Below the pieces are notes generated by a model. The model was not told where the DNA came from and ran no database searches. It saw nothing but the letters and a program-made list of their open reading frames with translations. A program made the position numbers and the translations under genes. From an uncultured Clostridia bacterium (lineage in GTDB: Bacteria; Bacillota; Clostridia; Christensenellales; Borkfalkiaceae), in contig CASEDP010000006.1 of assembly GCA_949286835.1 (NCBI GenBank), forward strand, positions 33,356-97,355: a DNA stretch of 64,000 bases, given 5' to 3'. Positions 42,881-51,472 of this stretch are shown piece by piece; the first letter of the stretch is position 1, and every line of letters begins with the position of its first letter.

Positions 42881-45571
42881 ATGAAAAAATTGACTATCGA
42901 CGGTAATACCGCCGCCAGCCACGTTGCCTACGCATTTTCGGAAGTAGCGGCAATTTACCCCATCACCCCCTCTTCCCCTATGGCGGAAGTTGCAGATGAA
43001 TGGGCGACCGCCGGCAGAACCAATATGTGGGGGCAGAAGGTCAGAATTGCAGAGATGCAGTCCGAGGGAGGCGCTGCGGGCGCCGTACACGGCTCTCTTT
43101 GCGCAGGCGCTCTTACCAGCACCTACACGGCATCCCAGGGTCTTCTTCTGATGATACCCAATATGTACAAGATTTCCGGCGAACTTATGCCTATGGTAAT
43201 GCACGTTTCGGCGCGCGCCCTTGCCGCACATTCGCTGAACATCTTCGGCGATCACGCAGACGTTATGGCTTGCCGCCAGACGGGCTTTGCAATGCTGTGC
43301 GACTCGTCCGTGCAGGAAGTCATGGATCTCGCTCTCGTGGCACACCTTTCCACCCTCAGGGCAAGAGTTCCCTTCATCAACTTCTTCGACGGTTTCAGAA
43401 CCTCCCACGAAGTGGCAAAGATTGACGTCTGGGACGAAGCAGACGACTATGCAGAAATCAGGGCAATCTGCGACGAGGTCGGCATTGCCGCAGACATCGC
43501 AGACTTCAAGTCCCGTTCGCTCAATCCCGAGCATCCCATCCAGAAGGGCACCGCTCAGAACGGCGATACTTATTTCCAGAACAGAGAGACCGCAAACAGC
43601 TATTATGCAGCTACCCCCGCCATCGTTCAGCAGATGATGGACGTGGTTTCGGCAAAGTGCGGCAGAAAATATCACCTCTTCGACTATGTCGGCGCACCCG
43701 ACGCAGAACAGGTCATCGTCTGCATGGGCTCCGGCTGCGAGACGATTGAAGAGAGCATAAACAAGCTCAACGGTATGGGCAAGAAATACGGCCTCATCAA
43801 GGTTCGTCTTTACAGACCTTTCGTCGCAGACGCATTCGTTGCAGCCATTCCCAAGACCGCGAAGAAGATTGCCGTCCTCGACAGGACAAAGGAACCCGGC
43901 TCCCTCGGCGAACCCCTCTACCTCGACGTATGCTCTGCCATCCTTGAAAAGGGCGTGAAGGGCGTAAAGGTTGTCGGCGGCAGATACGGTCTCGGCTCCA
44001 AGGAGTTCACCCCTTCGATGGTGCTTGCAGTCTACAAGAACCTCGAAAAGAGGCAGCCCAAGAACCACTTCACCATCGGTATCTATGAGGACGTAACCAA
44101 CAGCTCTCTTGACTTCTCCGAGAAGTTTGACGCAGCTCCCGCAGGCTCTACTTCCTGCAAGTTCTACGGTCTCGGTTCCGACGGTACCGTTGGCGCAAAC
44201 AAGAACTCGATTAAGATTATAGGCGACCACACGGACAAGCACGCACAGGCATACTTCTTCTATGACAGCAAGAAGTCCGGCGGCATCACCGTATCTCACC
44301 TCCGTTTCGGCGATACGCCCATCCAGAGCGAATACCTCATCGACAGCGCAGACTTCGTTCAGTGCTCCAACCCCTCCTACATCACCCGTTACGATATGAC
44401 GAGCGACATCAAGGAAGGCGGCATATTCCTCGTAAACACGGACGCCACCACCGTTGAAGCGCTTGAAGATTTCCTCCCCGCAAAGGTTAAGCGCGACATA
44501 GCTAAAAAGAACATAAACCTCTATGTAATAGACGCAATCAAGATTGCGGGCGAGCTTGGACTTAAGGGCAGAACCAACACCATTCTCCAGTCTGCATTCT
44601 TCCGCGTAAATCCCCAGATTATGCCCTATGACAAGGCTGTCGAATATATGAAGTATATGGCAAAGAAGTCATTCGGCAGAAAGGGCGACGCAGTCGTTCA
44701 GATGAACTACAACGCAATAGATTCGGCTGCAGGCGACAACCTCATTAAGATTGACGTTCCCGCATCGTGGGCTAAGGCAACGAAGGGCGCAGAGATGGTA
44801 AAGGGTCACGCAGACGCTTACTATCAGGAAATCATCAAGCCCATCCTCTACCTCGAAGGCGACAAGCTCAAGTCCTCGCAGTTCAACGCAGACGGACACG
44901 TTCCCACGGGCACGACCAAGTTTGAAAAGAGAGGCGTTGCAGTCACAGTTCCCCAGATTGACCTTGACAAGTGTATTCAGTGCGGCACCTGCTCGTTCGT
45001 GTGCCCTCACGCTTGCTTAAGACCCGCCCTCGTTCAGGAAGGCGCAGAGAAGCCCGCTACGCTTGCCACCAAGAAGGCAATAGGACTTCCCGGATATGAA
45101 TACAGAATGCAGGTTTCGCCCCTTGACTGTATGGGTTGCGGCGTCTGCGCTACGGTCTGCCCCGTCAAGGACGGCGGCGCCATAAAGATGGTTCCCCTTG
45201 CAACCTCTCTCGAGGCAGGCGAGGCAGAGAACTGGGATTATGCAGTCGAGCTTCCCGAAGTCGACACCTCCAAGTTCAAGAAGGAGACTGTCAAGGGCTG
45301 CCAGTTCTGCACCCCTCTCTTCGAGTTCTCCGGCGCGTGCGCAGGCTGCGGCGAGACCCCCTATGTAAAGGTTATTACCCAGCTCTTCGGCGAAGATATG
45401 ATTATCGCAAACGCTACGGGCTGCTCCTCCATCTACGGCGGTTCTTCCCCTACTTGCCCCTACACCACCAACAAGGAAGGCAAGGGTCCCGCTTGGGCTA
45501 ACAGCTTGTTCGAGGACAATGTATGGTATGAACCTCGCTTACAACGCAAGAAGAAACCACGTAAAGGCTAA
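42881..45571 (+). CDS. nifJ: Pyruvate:ferredoxin (flavodoxin) oxidoreductase, N-terminal three quarters (frameshifted)
   Basis: Oxidatively decarboxylates pyruvate to acetyl-CoA with ferredoxin as acceptor, the central fermentation enzyme of anaerobes. This frame encodes domains I-V and part of VI: the TPP-pyrimidine domain (YPITPSSPMAEVADEW), the transketolase-C-like domain with the CoA region, and a ferredoxin-like domain with two 4Fe-4S motifs (CIQCGTCSFVCPHAC and CMGCGVCATVCPV), then GCAGCGETPY. Conservation ends at SLFEDN near 45520; the last 17 codons are out-of-frame nonsense. The remaining TPP-diphosphate domain is in another frame starting at 45519. ATG 42881 has an ideal GGAGG. Codon use is that of a highly expressed gene. 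Confidence 0.92.
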   Translation: MKKLTIDGNTAASHVAYAFSEVAAIYPITPSSPMAEVADEWATAGRTNMWGQKVRIAEMQSEGGAAGAVHGSLCAGALTSTYTASQGLLLMIPNMYKISGELMPMVMHVSARALAAHSLNIFGDHADVMACRQTGFAMLCDSSVQEVMDLALVAHLSTLRARVPFINFFDGFRTSHEVAKIDVWDEADDYAEIRAICDEVGIAADIADFKSRSLNPEHPIQKGTAQNGDTYFQNRETANSYYAATPAIVQQMMDVVSAKCGRKYHLFDYVGAPDAEQVIVCMGSGCETIEESINKLNGMGKKYGLIKVRLYRPFVADAFVAAIPKTAKKIAVLDRTKEPGSLGEPLYLDVCSAILEKGVKGVKVVGGRYGLGSKEFTPSMVLAVYKNLEKRQPKNHFTIGIYEDVTNSSLDFSEKFDAAPAGSTSCKFYGLGSDGTVGANKNSIKIIGDHTDKHAQAYFFYDSKKSGGITVSHLRFGDTPIQSEYLIDSADFVQCSNPSYITRYDMTSDIKEGGIFLVNTDATTVEALEDFLPAKVKRDIAKKNINLYVIDAIKIAGELGLKGRTNTILQSAFFRVNPQIMPYDKAVEYMKYMAKKSFGRKGDAVVQMNYNAIDSAAGDNLIKIDVPASWAKATKGAEMVKGHADAYYQEIIKPILYLEGDKLKSSQFNADGHVPTGTTKFEKRGVAVTVPQIDLDKCIQCGTCSFVCPHACLRPALVQEGAEKPATLATKKAIGLPGYEYRMQVSPLDCMGCGVCATVCPVKDGGAIKMVPLATSLEAGEAENWDYAVELPEVDTSKFKKETVKGCQFCTPLFEFSGACAGCGETPYVKVITQLFGEDMIIANATGCSSIYGGSSPTCPYTTNKEGKGPAWANSLFEDNVWYEPRLQRKKKPRKG

Positions 45572-46382
45572 GGTTGAAGCTCTTGCAGCCGCTTGCGAAG
45601 AGTGCAAGCCCGTATGCGAGAAGTGGCTTGCTTCCTTCGACGACAGGGAGGCTTCCAAGTCAGCTTCCAAAGAGCTCGTCGCGGCTTGCGAAAACTGCTC
45701 CGAGCCCGTTGCAAAGGAAATTCTTGAAGCTAAAGATTGCCTTGCAAAGAAGTCCATATGGATATTCGGCGGCGACGGCTGGGCATATGACATCGGCTAT
45801 GGCGGACTTGACCACGTACTCGCATCCGGCGAAGACGTAAACGTCCTCGTACTCGATACCGAAGTTTACTCCAACACCGGCGGACAGGCTTCCAAGTCGA
45901 CCAATATCGGCGCAGTTGCCAAGTTCGCTTCCGCAGGCAAGAGAGTTAAGAAGAAGGACCTCGGTATGATTGCAAAGTCCTACGGCTATGTCTACGTTGC
46001 ACAGTGCGCTATGGGCTCCAACCCCGCACAGCTTCTCAAGGCACTTACCGAGGCTGAAGCTTACCACGGACCTTCGCTCATCATCTGCTATGCTCCTTGC
46101 ATCAACCACGGCATCAATATGACCAAGAGCCAGCTCGAAGAGAAAGCGGCCGTTGACTGCGGTTACTGGCAGCTTTACAGATACAACCCCGAAGGCGAAG
46201 TATTCACTCTTGACAGCAAGGAGCCCACGGGCGACTATCAGGCATTCCTTGCAGGCGAGACGAGATATGCTTCCCTCGTCAAGACGCAGGGCGCCGAGGT
46301 TGCCGCTGAACTCTTCAAGAAGACTGAAGAGTCGGCTAAGGAAAGACTTGAAGTCTACAAGAAGCTTGCAGGCAAAGAATAA
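45519..46382 (+). CDS. nifJ: Pyruvate:ferredoxin oxidoreductase, C-terminal part in the +1 frame
   Basis: Continuation of nifJ (287 residues) beginning exactly where the first frame loses homology: MYGMNLAYNARRNHVKAK. It carries the TPP/Mg-binding motif GGDGWAYDIGYGGLDHVLASG with D..N in LDTEVYSNTGGQASKS (quoted in part: GDGWAYDIGYGG, SNTGGQASKS) and IICYAPCINHGIN. The combined length, about 1165, is that of an intact enzyme. ATG 45519 has only a GAGG three bases upstream, too close for normal initiation, so this is not an independent gene. Either the gene is broken, or the sequence contains an error, or frameshifting occurs. Confidence 0.85.
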   Translation: MYGMNLAYNARRNHVKAKVEALAAACEECKPVCEKWLASFDDREASKSASKELVAACENCSEPVAKEILEAKDCLAKKSIWIFGGDGWAYDIGYGGLDHVLASGEDVNVLVLDTEVYSNTGGQASKSTNIGAVAKFASAGKRVKKKDLGMIAKSYGYVYVAQCAMGSNPAQLLKALTEAEAYHGPSLIICYAPCINHGINMTKSQLEEKAAVDCGYWQLYRYNPEGEVFTLDSKEPTGDYQAFLAGETRYASLVKTQGAEVAAELFKKTEESAKERLEVYKKLAGKE

Positions 46383-46413
46383 TCTCCGATTCAAGATTTA
46401 AAGTGAACTGAAT

Positions 46414-46450
46414 GCCGCCCGCGACTTAGGTCGCGGGCGGCTTGTTTTTT
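46414..46450 (+). terminator. Terminator of nifJ
   Basis: Stem GCCGCCCGCGAC / GTCGCGGGCGGC (46414-46441) followed by TTGTTTTTTT. Confidence 0.9.
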
Positions 46451-46480
46451 TCCTGTCCTTGAACGTTTGAATTTAAATCA

Positions 46481-46513
46481 GCGCCGCCGCGACGATATGT
46501 CGCGGCGGCGCAT
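46481..46513 (-). terminator. Hairpin downstream of the minus-strand phosphatase gene
   Basis: Perfect 13-bp stem GCGCCGCCGCGAC / GTCGCGGCGGCGC with loop GATAT. Read on the minus strand it follows the phosphatase stop by 23 nt. The T tract is weak. Confidence 0.55.
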
Positions 46514-46535
46514 CTCATTTGTTCTTATTCTGCTT

Positions 46536-47021
46536 TCAGTGACGTCTGTCGTAACCTATCGCTTCGGCGTGCGCCGTAAGAAGATAGGCGAGCAATCCCT
46601 TGCAGGAAGAATAGATTTCGCGGTATGTACGCTCGAAATCGCGCGTGTAATAGGGGTCGGCAATGTCGCCGCCGTACTCCCCGAAGCTGCCGAGCATAAA
46701 GATCTTTTCGCCGTAGTTGCCGCCCGTAAGCCTGACTATATCGCGCAGGTTGAGGGCGTCCATAATGAGGACATACTGCGCATTCTTGACGTCGGCAAGC
46801 GTCAGCGTCTTTGCCGTGTGCGTGAAATTATACCCCTTTTCGCGCAGAAGCCTGCTGACGGGAGGATATACGGGATTGCCCTCCTCACAGTCGGAGGTGG
46901 CAAAGGAACTGACATTGAACGACAGCGACAGTCCTTCATCGTCGACCATCTTTTTAAATACCGCCTCTGCCATAGGCGAACGGCATATGTTGCCCAGGCA
47001 GACAAACGTCACCCCTATCAT
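46536..47021 (-). CDS. Low-molecular-weight protein-tyrosine (arginine) phosphatase
   Basis: 161 residues from ATG 47021 (MIGVTFVCLGNICRSP). The catalytic P-loop CLGNICRSPMAEAVF (CX5R) is at the N terminus and the general-acid aspartate lies in GGDIADPYYT near the C terminus. In Bacillota such enzymes act on phosphotyrosine of exopolysaccharide kinases or on phosphoarginine; which applies here is open. It starts one base after the LOG-family stop (TGA-T-ATG), so they are coupled. The longer upstream frame is antisense to conserved sequence and rejected. Confidence 0.9.
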   Translation of the reverse strand: MIGVTFVCLGNICRSPMAEAVFKKMVDDEGLSLSFNVSSFATSDCEEGNPVYPPVSRLLREKGYNFTHTAKTLTLADVKNAQYVLIMDALNLRDIVRLTGGNYGEKIFMLGSFGEYGGDIADPYYTRDFERTYREIYSSCKGLLAYLLTAHAEAIGYDRRH

Positions 47022-47022
47022 A

Positions 47023-47607
47023 TCAGTCGCCCAGCTTTGCGCGGCTGAAATGCACGCGCTGAGGCACATAATTTTCAAGATAGTCCAGCACCTCGTCAAT
47101 TTGCGTAAAAATAGTGTACAGCGAAATACAGCTTCGCGTGACAAACTTCCTCTCGCACGCCGTCTGCATAAACACCTCCAGCTCGTCATAGTAGTTATCG
47201 ATGTTGAGCACAGCAATTGCCTTATCGTGTCTGTTGAGCTGTTTGAGAGTGACTATTTCAAAAAACTCCTCGAAAGTGCCTACGCCGCCGGGTGCGATGA
47301 TGAACGCGTCGGCTTCGTCCTCCATTATCGCCTTGCGTTCCCTCATAGTCTCCGTATAGGTCATCTTGTCGCATTTATCATAGAGTTCCTCTATGCCGTT
47401 TTCCTTAAAGAAAGTTGGAACAACGCCGTGGATATATCCGCCGCCGCGCTTCACCCCCCTTGCAGCCGCGCCCATAAGCCCCGTTCCGCCTGCGCCGAAC
47501 ACCAGCGAATGACCGCGTTTTGCCATCTCTTCTCCCAATTTTTCGACGATTTTGATGTAGTTGTCGTCAATGTGCGCGCTTGACGCGCCGAACACGCATA
47601 TTTTCAT
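47023..47607 (-). CDS. LOG-family protein (TIGR00730), cytokinin-riboside phosphoribohydrolase-like
   Basis: 194 residues, Rossmann-like fold. Family motifs: MKICVFGASSAHID, GAGGTGLMGAAARG, the catalytic arginine/glutamate segment TMRERKAIMEDEADAFI, and APGGVGTFEEFFE. LOG proteins hydrolyse nucleoside 5'-monophosphates (AMP, or cytokinin ribotides in plants) to base and ribose-5-phosphate; the bacterial role is nucleotide salvage or turnover. AAGGAA precedes ATG 47607. It is followed by the phosphatase gene with the TGATATG junction. Confidence 0.9.
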   Translation of the reverse strand: MKICVFGASSAHIDDNYIKIVEKLGEEMAKRGHSLVFGAGGTGLMGAAARGVKRGGGYIHGVVPTFFKENGIEELYDKCDKMTYTETMRERKAIMEDEADAFIIAPGGVGTFEEFFEIVTLKQLNRHDKAIAVLNIDNYYDELEVFMQTACERKFVTRSCISLYTIFTQIDEVLDYLENYVPQRVHFSRAKLGD

Positions 47608-47653
47608 AATCTTAAAATTTCCTTAAGTTCCGCATTTAATTTATTATATTTTA

Positions 47654-48175
47654 CTATATTTTATCGCCGTTGTCAATGCCCGTATCTGCGCATATGCGCA
47701 CCCCTTCGATGTGCAGACAGCGCAATCTGTCAAACTTGTATGAAAAGAGCGGGCGATTATAGACATCGTAACTGTGCGCCGCGACGAGCGGCTGTCCGCG
47801 CGAGAAGCCCACTACGACGGGCGTATGATAAAAATCGCCAGCGGCATTTCCGAGCTGAACTATGTCCCCGAGTTTCAAGCCACAAAGTTCCACTTCCGAA
47901 GCAAACGGTCCCGCTCCGTCTGAATTGCCCGTTAGGAAGTTATATAGATATTCCACCCCAGTCCAGGACGCCGTGCGGTTGTTGGCATCGACATAGTACC
48001 ATCCGAACACAGGAGTATAATTCATCACGCCTGCGCCCGCAAATATGCATTGTGAGGCAAAGTTTGTACAATCTCCGCCGAGATTGTTGAAGCTATAGTA
48101 CTGCGGGTTGCGCGAAAATGCCCACTTACGCGCATAGAGAACCGCAGCAAGTCTGTCATATTTTCTTGTTTCCAT
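47654..48175 (-). CDS. Amidase-domain (Amidase_6) protein, putative cell-wall or spore hydrolase
   Basis: 173 residues. The Amidase_6 (CHAP/NlpC-like papain fold) core is visible: YDRLAAVLYARKWAFSRNP, NLGGDCTNFASQCI with the catalytic cysteine, and FYHTPVVVGFS with the histidine. No signal peptide. Proteins of this type are common in spore formers and can carry the domain alone or fused to adhesin repeats. A TATACT box lies seven bases before the ATG and there is no ribosome site, so a leaderless message is possible. Substrate unknown. Confidence 0.8.
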   Translation of the reverse strand: METRKYDRLAAVLYARKWAFSRNPQYYSFNNLGGDCTNFASQCIFAGAGVMNYTPVFGWYYVDANNRTASWTGVEYLYNFLTGNSDGAGPFASEVELCGLKLGDIVQLGNAAGDFYHTPVVVGFSRGQPLVAAHSYDVYNRPLFSYKFDRLRCLHIEGVRICADTGIDNGDKI

Positions 48176-48257
48176 ATTAAAGAGTATATGCCGCGGTCGT
48201 ACAGAATAGTTAATGCCGCATTTTTTTCAAATTATACCCGTGCGGCGATTTATCAGC

Positions 48258-48308
48258 AAAAAAGACAGGGAGCAACCCCGTTTCCGAAGGCGTCTCCCAG
48301 TCTTTTTT
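48258..48308 (-). terminator. Terminator of the polysaccharide-degradation operon
   Basis: AAAAAAGAC(A)GGGAG ... CTCCC(A)GTCTTTTTT; read on the minus strand the stem ends in TTTTTT. It lies about 115 nt after the last GH3 gene. Confidence 0.6.
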
Positions 48309-48363
48309 AAGGAAATTTATGAACAATTCGCTATGTTCCGTCTGACCCGTCCATCGGGCGCGG

Positions 48364-48405
48364 GGAATATCGGAAAGAGCTTGACAAAAAGATTACCGAT
48401 ATTCC
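48364..48405. repeat. 10-bp inverted repeat just after the last GH3 gene
   Basis: GGAATATCGG (48364-48373) and CCGATATTCC (48396-48405), perfect arms separated by 22 bp, only 17 bp from the GH3 stop codon. It may form a 3'-end hairpin; no T run follows on the coding strand. Confidence 0.5.
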
Positions 48406-48421
48406 TACGCCGATATGGAGG

Positions 48422-51400
48422 TTATTTGTCTGACTGCTGCTCTGCCTCCGCATCTGCCTTTTTGAGCTTGCGGCGGATGTCGAAGAAGCCCCATACGCCC
48501 GCGAGGACGACAAGTCCGACGTTGACGCAGATGAGTGCTACCTTCCACTTTGCCATTGTAGTTACCCATATAACGCCTTCGCCGACGCCGTTCATAGCGT
48601 TGGAATTTGCCACGGTGAAGAGCACGTTCTTGGTTGCCGCCTTGAGCGCGGCAATCTGCATTTCGTTCGTCATACCGGCGCGCGTTGCCGTTGCGGAGGG
48701 CTTATAGTCCTGCGACAGGTTGAGGTCGCCGCCCGCCCTTATCATCTGGTCGGGGTGCATATAGGCGTTGCTGAGGTTATAGTCGGAGATGACCGTGCCC
48801 TCGAAGCCCCACTCCATCCTTAGAACTTCGGTGAGGAGTTCAAAACTGCCGCCCGCCCAGGTAGTACCTATGCGGTTGAAGGAGGACATTATGCCGTGAG
48901 TGTTGCCGTCTTCCACTATCATTCTGAAGGGCTTGAGATAGATCTCTCTGAACGTCTGCTCGTCTGCCCAGGTGAGAAGTCCGTTGGCGTCTCTGCTCGT
49001 CTCCTGGTCGTTGAGGGCGAAGTGCTTGACGAATGTATATACGCCCTTGGACTGCGCGCCGATGACGACGTTGGTGCCCATTATGCCGGAAAGATAGGGA
49101 TCTTCGCTGTAATACTCCCAGTTTCTGCCGGAGAAAGGTGAACGGTGAATGTTGACTGCGGGTGCATACCAGCCGCTGTAAGTTCTGCCGTCGCCCTTGG
49201 TATAGCCGACAAGACTTTCAAGTCCGACCATAACGCCCATATCGTTTGCAAGGTCTTTATTCCACGTTGCGCCTATTATGCACTCGCTCGCATAGAAGCA
49301 GGTGTCGTGCACGGTGGGGTCGCCCATAAAGTTGGTATAACCTGCGGGACCGTCGGGGTCGATGGTCCTGGGCTTGCTTATCTCGGATATGGAAATCGTG
49401 TGGAAGTTGCCCTGTCCGACAAGCTGAACCATAGTTTCGGTCGCTATGGAGTTGACTATCGTGTTCCAGCGCTCATCGTCATAATCTGCGCCGATGAGGT
49501 CGTAGAGCTGAAGGTTGTCGCCCTCGCTCTCGGCATCGGTCATATACTTGGAGAAGTATTCGACATACTTGCCGTTTGTATCGTCATACTTATAGACGAC
49601 ATTGTTGTTTACCTCCTCGCTCATCTCGCGCTCCGCCGTGGTAGGCGTAGTCGGGAAGGTGGCGCTGAAGCTTGAACGCGACATCGTCTTGCCGTCCATA
49701 TAGTCGCTCATATCCTGGAAACGGTTGTCGTTTGCAGACTCCGTTCCGTATATGTCCATAGGATAGGTTATATCTTCAAGCAGGGTATATTCGAGTTTTA
49801 TGGGGTTCTCGCTCGCCCAGCAATCGTGGGCGTTCTTTCCGACGTATATGGTATAGGTACCAGCATCGAGCTCGAAGCCGATGTTGCCGTTGCCGTTTGC
49901 GTCGTCATAGTCGTAGGAAGCCATATCCTCGATGTTGAGCTCTACAGTATAGTCCTTGGTCTCGCCGGGCTGGAGAAGGTCGGTCTTGACCATTCCGCCG
50001 AGTACGACGTGCGCCTTTTCAACGCCGTTCATAACATAGGGAGCCGAGAAATAGAGCTGAACTACGTCCTTGCCCGCCACTCCGCCGCTGTTCTTTACGG
50101 AGACGGTGACGGAAATCTTGTTGTTTACAGCCTTGTCGAGAGGAGTTGCCGTAGAGGTGTTCTCCTTGAGCGTCCACTCGAACGTCGTGTAGGAAAGTCC
50201 GTAACCGAAGGGATAAACGACGTTCTCTTCATACCAGCCGTTGTCGGTGCCGAAGCGGTAAACGTCCTGATAGGAGCGCGTCTCGTAATATCTGTAGCCG
50301 AGATAGATGCCCTCCTGATATTCGACGTAGTAATAGTCGGTCATAGAGCCGCCCGCAAGGTACGCATTGCCCTTCGAGCTGAGGTTATCGCCGAAGTTGC
50401 GCCACGTGGGGTCCTGAGTGAAGTCCCTGACATAGGTGTCGACGAGGTGTCCGGAGGGATTTACCGTGCCGTTGAGCACGTTGCCGACCGCATTTGCACC
50501 GCTGCCGCCGAGAGTGCCTATCCAGAGTGCCGCGTCTATACCCTCCTTCTCTTCGAGGAAGCCGAGTTCCATAGAGGTTGCGCTGTTGACGAGAATTATG
50601 ACCTTCTTGAACTTGCCGCAGGCGATGACTTCGTCGATGAGCGCCTCTTCGTTCTTGTCTATCTCGAGATAGTGCTGACCGCCTTCCTGCGAGCCCTCTA
50701 CAGGGGCGCCGCCGTAGCTCTTTACCTGCGAGCGGGGAAGATCCCAGCCCTCGCCGCCGACCCTTGAAAGGACGATTATAGCGGCGTCGTTGTACTGGTC
50801 ATAGCTGCTCTTAATCTCGTTCGTGTACTTGTCGAGGGGCGTTTCGCCGATTGCAAGTCCCGTGACCTCTGCGCCGATTGCGGGAGTGGCGTCTCTGCCG
50901 TTGCCCGACTCCTTGCCCTCGTAGAACTTTGTAAGTCTGGGGTTGAGGTCGAAGTTTGCGTTGCGCAGACCGTCATAGAGAGATGTCGAACCCGCGGAGT
51001 TGCCGCCGCCCGAACCCGAGCCGCCGAGGACGACGTCCGCAGAGTTCTTGCCGAACACGCTTATCTTTGCCTTTTTGTCCGCCGAGGTTGCGATGGGAAG
51101 TCCGTTTTCCGCGTCATTCTTGAGGAGAACTACGCCTTCGCCGACAATCTCTTCGTTGAGCTTGTTTGCAGCCTTGTGCACGGCTTCCTTGTCCGCCTGG
51201 GTAGAAAGTACCCCGTCGGAGAGCTTCAAGTCGGTCTTGAACTGCTTGAAGCCCTCGTTGGTCTTCTCATAGCGGTAGTATTCGTCGGGATTGCCCGAAG
51301 CAACCCTCCTGCCTTCGCCGCCCATAACCGTGTCGATTGTACCCGCAAGGAAGTCGTTCTGCGTTGCAACCATCGTGGCGGAGAAGAACACTATTATGAC

Positions 51401-51460
51401 CGCAAGGCTGACAATCAGCCATACCTTGCAGTATTTCCAAACAAATTTCAATGCTCTCAT
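48422..51460 (-). CDS. Domain-permuted GH3 beta-glycosidase, membrane-anchored at both ends
   Basis: Glycoside hydrolase family 3 enzyme (1012 residues) with swapped order: the alpha/beta sandwich domain comes first (about 95-400), then a fibronectin-III-like domain (about 440-540, KDVVQLYFSAPY), then the TIM barrel (about 640-960). This order is known from some clostridial and rumen beta-glucosidases. Catalytic candidates are the acid/base E237 in LSRVGGEGWDL and the nucleophile D893 in TVISDYNL; KHFALNDQE is intact. A transmembrane helix lies at residues 14-31 and another at 972-993 followed by a charged tail, so the catalytic part should sit outside the membrane. Last gene of the operon, 12 nt after the Ig lipoprotein. 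Substrate: beta-glucoside or beta-xyloside, undecided. Confidence 0.9.
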   Translation of the reverse strand: MRALKFVWKYCKVWLIVSLAVIIVFFSATMVATQNDFLAGTIDTVMGGEGRRVASGNPDEYYRYEKTNEGFKQFKTDLKLSDGVLSTQADKEAVHKAANKLNEEIVGEGVVLLKNDAENGLPIATSADKKAKISVFGKNSADVVLGGSGSGGGNSAGSTSLYDGLRNANFDLNPRLTKFYEGKESGNGRDATPAIGAEVTGLAIGETPLDKYTNEIKSSYDQYNDAAIIVLSRVGGEGWDLPRSQVKSYGGAPVEGSQEGGQHYLEIDKNEEALIDEVIACGKFKKVIILVNSATSMELGFLEEKEGIDAALWIGTLGGSGANAVGNVLNGTVNPSGHLVDTYVRDFTQDPTWRNFGDNLSSKGNAYLAGGSMTDYYYVEYQEGIYLGYRYYETRSYQDVYRFGTDNGWYEENVVYPFGYGLSYTTFEWTLKENTSTATPLDKAVNNKISVTVSVKNSGGVAGKDVVQLYFSAPYVMNGVEKAHVVLGGMVKTDLLQPGETKDYTVELNIEDMASYDYDDANGNGNIGFELDAGTYTIYVGKNAHDCWASENPIKLEYTLLEDITYPMDIYGTESANDNRFQDMSDYMDGKTMSRSSFSATFPTTPTTAEREMSEEVNNNVVYKYDDTNGKYVEYFSKYMTDAESEGDNLQLYDLIGADYDDERWNTIVNSIATETMVQLVGQGNFHTISISEISKPRTIDPDGPAGYTNFMGDPTVHDTCFYASECIIGATWNKDLANDMGVMVGLESLVGYTKGDGRTYSGWYAPAVNIHRSPFSGRNWEYYSEDPYLSGIMGTNVVIGAQSKGVYTFVKHFALNDQETSRDANGLLTWADEQTFREIYLKPFRMIVEDGNTHGIMSSFNRIGTTWAGGSFELLTEVLRMEWGFEGTVISDYNLSNAYMHPDQMIRAGGDLNLSQDYKPSATATRAGMTNEMQIAALKAATKNVLFTVANSNAMNGVGEGVIWVTTMAKWKVALICVNVGLVVLAGVWGFFDIRRKLKKADAEAEQQSDK

Positions 51461-51472
51461 CTTTTCCCTCCG

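Noticed and set aside
42809..44299. 496-codon open frame on the minus strand
   Set aside because: Antisense to nifJ, whose codon bias creates long reverse frames; extends into the nifJ promoter.
45519..46382. Second nifJ frame as a separate enzyme subunit
   Set aside because: The split falls inside the TPP-binding domain and the possible GAGG is only three bases from the ATG; a frameshift explains it better.
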